Assembly (NCBI GenBank): GCA_014379355.1
Contig: JACMLX010000036.1
Location: forward strand, 1-36,358
Length of the DNA: 36,358 bases
Direction of reading: 5' to 3'
Origin: Gemmatimonadaceae bacterium
Lineage (GTDB): Bacteria; Gemmatimonadota; Gemmatimonadetes; Gemmatimonadales; Gemmatimonadaceae
Shown piece after piece: positions 32,255-36,358 of this stretch; the first letter of the stretch is position 1; every line of letters starts with the position of its first letter. The position numbers and the translations under genes were made by a program. The notes beneath the pieces were generated by a model, which made no database searches, was not told the origin of the DNA, and saw only the letters and a program-made list of their open reading frames with translations.

Positions 32255-32865
32255 TGCTCCTCCCGATTGACGCGGAATGTCGTGGGTCACCAACGAGAAC
32301 ACCTTGCCGTCACGGACGCTGTCGATCATGCTGGTGCGCAAGCTGCCGAAATGTGCGTTCGGACTGACGGACGTGAAACACAGGCGTCGTGTGCAGCGAG
32401 GTACTACCGTGCGCCAGACCTTCGCGAGAGCCTCGCGCGAGTGCCTCCATGGCTCTATCCCATCGACCGCGCGCTGGCGCGACGCCGTTGAACCGAGGTG
32501 CGAAATGTGCGCGCAGCGTACAATCCTCCAACGTGCGCTCTGATCTGTGTACGTCGCGATAGCACGCGCCGCACGGTACTGTCGCTCTCCTGAGACTCGC
32601 CCGGTTTCCTGAACCAGCGCAGCGGAGCGGTACGGTTCGTACGCCCGACACATGCGCAACCGGGCACGGGCGGCCAGCTCGTGCGCCGCCCGCCGCCCGC
32701 TCAATGCATGCACCACATGGCGCATACGCATCCACCGAACGGCCGACGCATCTGAGTTCTTCGAGCGATACCGGGCGTGTGGCGAAGGATCGAAGATGCA
32801 GGTGCGCGAATGCGACACCACGCACTTCAGTCGGCCTTTATTCCTGCCACATCAGGGATTACAAC
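32255..32865. other. Gene-poor decayed stretch
   Basis: About 610 nt with no protein family I can recognise on either strand. A long minus-strand frame ends at 32249 with DGKVFSLVTHDIPRQSGG just before the helical-repeat remnant and overlaps its ATG, so its last 25 or so codons could be the tail of a lost upstream gene. The rest is Arg/Ala/Cys-rich and looks non-coding. The 3' part must hold the promoter of the outer-membrane gene at 32866, but no clear hexamers are seen. Confidence 0.4.
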
Positions 32866-33560
32866 ATGTCACGCAGCACACCGCAACACCTGAACGGTCT
32901 CGCGCCCCGCAACTGGCTGTCATTCGTCAGCGCGCTGGCCGCGCCGTTTGCGTCACCGCTTGTCGCCCAAACCGCGCTCGGCACACCCTTCATTCAGTCG
33001 AATCACCTTGGCGTCTACGCGGCCGAACTCTCCCGGCCGGGAGACGCCGCCACGACGACCGTTTTCGGCACACTGTACGCGCACGAGTTCGGACGTGCCA
33101 CGGCCCGCGAGCGCGTGACGTTGATGGCTCGAGCGAGTGCCCGGTCGCTGGACAACGCCAAAGCCGGTGTGCTGGACGTCGCGACGCGCGCCAGGATATC
33201 GTCATGCCAGGGCTTTCAATGTCAGCGGCGGCAGGGTACGAAGCGATGGTGTGGAGCAGCGACATCACGAACAGCTCCCGCGCCCTGCTCGCCCTCCCCG
33301 GAAGTGTCGGCATCGCGTACGACATGCATATTCGTGGCACCACGATTGCCCCGTTCCTCTCCGGTACTGTCGCGCGGTACGAGCGGCGCACCTACCTCGG
33401 CGACGACCGCCTGTCCACCGTACGCGGCTGGGATGCACACTATGCCGGTGGGGTTTCTTTGCGGGTGCAACACTTGATCTTCGCTGCGTCGAGCATCGGA
33501 GCTGAGGACCGCACGGCCAGTCGCCGTCGATGGACGTTGTCAGCCGGCGTCTCGTTCTGA
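32866..33560 (+). pseudogene. Outer-membrane beta-barrel protein gene with a frameshift
   Basis: ATG 32866 has AGGGA 8 nt upstream and starts a signal peptide (WLSFVSALAAPFASPLVAQ). Beta-rich sequence with alternating residues follows in this frame (VTLMARASARSL) up to about 33185. From there the homologous-looking continuation is in the next frame: QDIVMPGLSMSAAAGYEAMV, FLSGTVARYERRTYLGDD, ending RRRWTLSAGVSF at 33560. The terminal Phe is typical of outer-membrane barrel proteins recognised by BamA. The single frameshift lies within about 33170-33200; both halves keep coding character, so it is recent or a sequencing error. I do not recognise the specific family. Confidence 0.6.
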
Positions 33561-33600
33561 TGTGCCGCGCGCGTCGCTGGCCGATCGCTGCGAGTGTTCC

Positions 33601-34047
33601 ATGACCGAAGCGCCACTCGTCCTCGCCGTTCTGCTCACCACGGTGCTGCTCGGACTCGCGCTGCTCCACGTGTACTGGGCGATCGCGGGCGTGAATGCCG
33701 GCACTGCGATTCCAACCCGCGCGGACGGTACACGGATCATGCGACCTGGCCGACTCGCATCACTGGCCGTGGCAGGGGCGCTGGCGATCGCCGCAGCGCT
33801 TGTCGCGGGACGCGGCTGGCTCACCGTGCCCTTGGTGCCGATGCGCGTTTTCCACGTCGGCACCATGGGAGTCGCCGCCGTGTTCGCGCTGCGCGCCATT
33901 GGCGACTTTCGATACGTCGGTCTCTTCAAGCGGGTTCGGGGCACGCCGTTCGCACGATGGGATACATGGCTGTTCACACCGCTCTGCGCGCTGCTGGCGG
34001 CGACGGCGTTCGCGATCGCGTTCTCTGCCGTCAATCCGCCGCTCTAG
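33601..34047 (+). CDS. DUF3995 family membrane protein
   Basis: A 148-aa inner-membrane protein with four hydrophobic helices: LAVLLTTVLLGLALLHVYWAI, LAVAGALAIAAALVAG, FHVGTMGVAAVFALRAI and LCALLAATAFAIAFS. The HVYWA…G motif in helix 1 and the FRYVGLFKR-R-T-FARWDTWLFTP segment are the signature of DUF3995. ATG 33601 was chosen because the family begins at that helix. Function is unknown. It ends tail-to-tail with the response-regulator gene; the two stop codons share the bases CTAG. Confidence 0.85.
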   Translation: MTEAPLVLAVLLTTVLLGLALLHVYWAIAGVNAGTAIPTRADGTRIMRPGRLASLAVAGALAIAAALVAGRGWLTVPLVPMRVFHVGTMGVAAVFALRAIGDFRYVGLFKRVRGTPFARWDTWLFTPLCALLAATAFAIAFSAVNPPL

Positions 34048-34676
34048 CGCGTCAGCCTGATGATTCCCCGCTCAAGGGCAATCGTCACTGCGGACGTGCG
34101 GCCATCCACCGACAGCTTTTCGAAGATGTGCATCAGGTGTGTCTTCACCGTGGCTTCACTGATGCGCAGGTCGCGGGCGATGTGTTTGTTGCCGGCGCCT
34201 TTTGCAACCATGTCCAGCACTTCGATCTCACGTGAGCTGAGCATGGGACTTGGCGCAGTGCCTCGCGCGCGTCCGACGAGCCTCGACGTGACGGCCGGCG
34301 ACAGCACAGACTCACCGATCGCCGTCGCACGGACCGCACGGAACAGCTCCGAGCTGGCGGCTTCCTTCAGAAGATAGCCGGTCGCTCCTGCCTCGATCGC
34401 GCGGAGAATGTCCGCATCCGTGTCGTACGTCGTGAGGACGAGAACATTCGTTGCGAGGCCGCGCCGCTTGATCTCGCGAATGGCTGCCACACCGTCGAGT
34501 ATCGGCATGCGCAGATCGCACAACAGCACGTCAGGCTTCAGCGTCGTGACAAGATCGACGGCTTCCTGCCCCGTCGCCGCTCCGCCGAGCACGCTGAAGT
34601 CGTGCTGCGTGGCCAGCAAACCTTCCAGCCCGCTGCGAACCATCGAGTGATCATCGGCCAGCACGATGCTGATCAC
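34044..34676 (-). CDS. NarL/LuxR-family response regulator
   Basis: A 210-aa two-component regulator. Receiver domain: acidic pair in VLADDH, phosphoacceptor Asp54 in LLCDLRMP, Thr in VLVLTTYD and Lys in GYLLKEA. Output domain: LuxR-type helix-turn-helix LSSREIEVLDMVAKG…NKHIARDL.ISEATVKTHLMHIFEKL. The start is GTG 34676, decided by a strong ribosome-binding site (GGAGGGAGG, about 3-6 nt spacing) that lies after the kinase stop; an ATG at 34712 in frame would overlap the kinase gene and lacks such a site. It is partnered with the kinase 29 nt upstream. Its target may be the divergent efflux-adaptor gene. Confidence 0.93.
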   Translation of the reverse strand: MISIVLADDHSMVRSGLEGLLATQHDFSVLGGAATGQEAVDLVTTLKPDVLLCDLRMPILDGVAAIREIKRRGLATNVLVLTTYDTDADILRAIEAGATGYLLKEAASSELFRAVRATAIGESVLSPAVTSRLVGRARGTAPSPMLSSREIEVLDMVAKGAGNKHIARDLRISEATVKTHLMHIFEKLSVDGRTSAVTIALERGIIRLTR

Positions 34677-34705
34677 GCGCCTCCCTCCGTCTCCACTGCA
34701 ATCGT

Positions 34706-35926
34706 TCACCATGATGCTGTGTCGAGCGAAATGGCTGGAATCGCCGCGCTGATGGTGGAGCCGTCGGCGCTGCTTTCGATACTGAATGTGCCGCCGAGCA
34801 GCTCGACGCGCGTCCGCATGCCCGCGAGACCAAAGCCACCAGTACGCTCGGTATCAGCCCTCTCCATGCCAACACCGTCGTCCAGCACGTCAAGCATTAC
34901 GATGTCATCGAGATAGGAGAGGGTGACAACGACGGCATGTGCGGCGGCGTGCTTCCACACATTGGCAAGTGCCTCCTGTGCCACCCGCAGCACCGCGATC
35001 TCCACGTCGCGGTCGAGCGGATGCACATCGCCGGTGAGCACCAGGTCGCAACGCACCCCCGTCCGCTCTGTCCATTCCGCAGCCAGCCGCTCGAGCGCTT
35101 CGGCCAATCCCCGTCCATCCAGCGCTTCAGGCAACATGGCACCCATCATCCGACGCGCCTCTTCGAGACTCGTGCGCGCCACCGCGAGCGCGGACCGCGT
35201 ATGCCGATCAGCGGCCGCGCCGTCACGACTTCTCTCCAGCTCTGCCGTTTCCAGGTGGACGGCGATTCCGGCGAACCCCTGCGCCAGTGTGTCATGAATG
35301 TCACGCGCGAACCGTTGCCGCTCTTCCAGTTGTCCGGCCCGACGCTCGGCGCGCGCAAGTTGTGCAACCAGCTCCCGTCGTCGGTCCAGCTGCAGCACGA
35401 ATGTCCTCAGAAACGCGCCGATCACGACGGAGATTCCGAGCCGGAGCGCGATGAGCCATGCGTACGCCGACGGATCCTGCTGCGCGACGGCCCGAAACGC
35501 CATATCGCTCGGCACCAGAATTATCGATGACGCCAGAACGCTCCAGCGGAACGGCATCGTGACATAAAACCGAGGCACGAACGGAACGCAGACAATCATG
35601 AATGTGAAATCCAGGAGCACCAGCCAGCCAAGCAGCCCAGCGCCGAGGCACGTGAAGAGACCGTACGCCGCCGTACTGCCGAATGGTGGTTGCTTGATCG
35701 AGTAGCGGATCCACGTCAGGTACCACATCACCACCAATGCCGCGACAAGCAGTGGCGCCACCACATCGCGCAGCACCGATGTTCGCAGGATGACGATGGT
35801 CAGGCTGACGCCGAGCGGCACAAAGAGCACGCCGTACCGATGCGCGAGGATTCTCGTGAGCATCCGCTCGACAAATCCGGACGCTCCATGCTCTAGCGTC
35901 GCATCGGTGTCCGATCTTGTTGGCAT
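34706..35926 (-). CDS. NarL-type sensor histidine kinase (HisKA_3)
   Basis: A 406-aa membrane kinase. Residues 32-175 hold five or six helices (YGVLFVPLGVSLTIVIL, VVAPLLVAALVVMWYL, LFTCLGAGLLGWLVLLDFTF, ALRLGISVVIGAFL) without a large sensory loop, so the signal is probably sensed in or at the membrane. A coiled segment (LDRRRELVAQLARAERRA) leads to the phosphoacceptor His211 in RFARDIHDTLAQGF. The HATPase part has QEALANVWKHA (N box), LDDGVGM and GGFGLAGMRTRV. ATG 35926 was chosen: TATACT (35938-35943) lies 11 nt upstream and the homology begins here. The frame continues to 36178, but that part lacks kinase character. It is cotranscribed with the regulator. Confidence 0.9.
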   Translation of the reverse strand: MPTRSDTDATLEHGASGFVERMLTRILAHRYGVLFVPLGVSLTIVILRTSVLRDVVAPLLVAALVVMWYLTWIRYSIKQPPFGSTAAYGLFTCLGAGLLGWLVLLDFTFMIVCVPFVPRFYVTMPFRWSVLASSIILVPSDMAFRAVAQQDPSAYAWLIALRLGISVVIGAFLRTFVLQLDRRRELVAQLARAERRAGQLEERQRFARDIHDTLAQGFAGIAVHLETAELERSRDGAAADRHTRSALAVARTSLEEARRMMGAMLPEALDGRGLAEALERLAAEWTERTGVRCDLVLTGDVHPLDRDVEIAVLRVAQEALANVWKHAAAHAVVVTLSYLDDIVMLDVLDDGVGMERADTERTGGFGLAGMRTRVELLGGTFSIESSADGSTISAAIPAISLDTASW

Positions 35927-35937
35927 ATACGGCGTGT

Positions 35938-36023
35938 AGTATAGGTCGCCGATCGGGAGCGTGGCATCCACCGAATGGCGGACCCCGTATCGATGAATGA
36001 GTGATTCCGGAGACCCGTATCGA
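35938..36023. promoter_or_regulatory. Kinase -10 element and two direct repeats in the divergent promoter region
   Basis: On the minus strand TATACT (35938-35943) is a good -10 for the kinase gene. Further on, CCCGTATCGA occurs twice in the same direction, at 35984-35993 and 36014-36023, exactly 30 bp apart (about three helical turns). Both copies are preceded by GAC. The pair lies 71-110 bp upstream of the HlyD-type gene and 58-97 bp upstream of the kinase start. It may bind the NarL-type regulator or another activator; this is inferred. Confidence 0.5.
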
Positions 36024-36093
36024 GGCGACAATCTGATGCCGTGCGGCAGAACGTCCGCCGCCGCCCGTTCGACCTGACATTCGAGTCCTCCAT

Positions 36094-36358
36094 ATGCATT
36101 CCTACTTTCGAGCGCTCCTGCTTCTCGCGTCTCTCGCGACCATGTCGTGCGGAAATGCCGACGCGCATGTTGATGCAACAGGCACAGTCGAATTCACCAA
36201 CGTCGACGTCGCGCCCATCCAGACTGCGCGCCTCCTTCGACTCGACGTGGCCGAAGGCCAGACGGTTCATGTTGGCGACACCATTGCGGTTCTGAATTCG
36301 TCCGCGCTTCCCTTTGAGACGCGAGAGCTCGAGGCCGCTCTCGGTCAGGCGGCGGCGG
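36094..36358 (+). CDS. HlyD-family efflux periplasmic adaptor (N-terminal part, cut by window end)
   Basis: The visible 88 codons start with a short lipoprotein-like signal (LLLLASLATMSCGN). Then comes the first half of a lipoyl-like barrel-sandwich domain: GTVEFTNVDVAPIQTARLLRLDVAEGQTVHVGDTIAVL, whose G-V-GD-IA-L pattern is typical of membrane-fusion proteins of ABC or RND pumps. The coiled-coil hairpin begins at RELEAALGQAAA, where the window ends. Divergent from the two-component genes, so the pump could be its regulated target. Pump type cannot be told from this part. Confidence 0.78.
   Translation, partial: MHSYFRALLLLASLATMSCGNADAHVDATGTVEFTNVDVAPIQTARLLRLDVAEGQTVHVGDTIAVLNSSALPFETRELEAALGQAAA

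Noticed and set aside
32310-32825. Possible integron attC-like inverted repeats or a gene in the decayed stretch
   Set aside because: No GTTRRRY/RYYYAAC core pair was found and no frame gives a known protein.

Overview
The window is G+C-rich and gene-dense. Its gene families resemble a Gemmatimonadota-type soil or freshwater bacterium: an ADOP-type FtsX/MacB permease, a secreted S9 peptidase, a GMC oxidoreductase paired with a Tat-lipoprotein gluconate-2-dehydrogenase subunit 3, and a small carboxypeptidase-regulatory/plug-like protein ending in IWTR. Several genes have a -10-like hexamer only 6-11 nt before the start codon, which suggests leaderless or nearly leaderless mRNAs. The phylum assignment is inferred from gene content; no rRNA or marker gene is present, and no tRNA, CRISPR array or intact insertion sequence was recognised.

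Layout. 1-0.9 kb: a Uma2-type nuclease fragment runs into a plug-like protein that has lost its signal peptide. 0.9-3.0 kb: secreted prolyl-oligopeptidase-family peptidase. 3.1-4.9 kb: a membrane diguanylate cyclase flanked by two gene remnants (an EAL-domain scrap and the C-terminus of a second plug-like protein). 5.0-6.4 kb: ArsR-type regulator plus SRPBCC protein, with a perfect operator-like palindrome before them and a strong hairpin after. 6.5-9.0 kb: ADOP permease. 9.1-15.3 kb: minus-strand genes for the GMC oxidoreductase and its small subunit, DUF6624 and DUF1801 proteins, a protein with a peptidoglycan-binding-like region and an HExxH motif, an AAC(3)-I-like acetyltransferase and a small envelope protein.

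15.7-28.7 kb is the centrepiece: an aerobic hybrid phenylacetyl-CoA (paa) catabolic island. It holds a Glu/Leu/Phe/Val-type amino-acid dehydrogenase, a divergent crotonase, paaABCD, a reverse-strand fused alpha/beta E1 of a branched-chain-type 2-oxoacid dehydrogenase, and then tightly coupled paaG-paaH-paaJ-paaY-paaZ. Together these would take phenylacetyl-CoA through epoxidation, oxepin formation, ring opening and beta-oxidation to acetyl-CoA and succinyl-CoA. The dehydrogenase and E1 genes suggest a feed from phenylalanine through phenylpyruvate directly to phenylacetyl-CoA, without the PaaK ligase. The reductase PaaE, the ligase PaaK and a PaaX/PaaR-type regulator are not in the window. Inverted repeats lie in both divergent promoters of the island.

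28.8-36.4 kb: an orphan gp19/tail-tube-like protein, a secreted amidohydrolase and a secreted alpha/beta hydrolase, then a decayed stretch with a truncated helical-repeat-type gene and a frameshifted outer-membrane barrel gene. After these come a DUF3995 membrane protein and a NarL-type two-component system divergent from a truncated HlyD-type efflux adaptor; the intergenic region between them carries two direct repeats exactly 30 bp apart.
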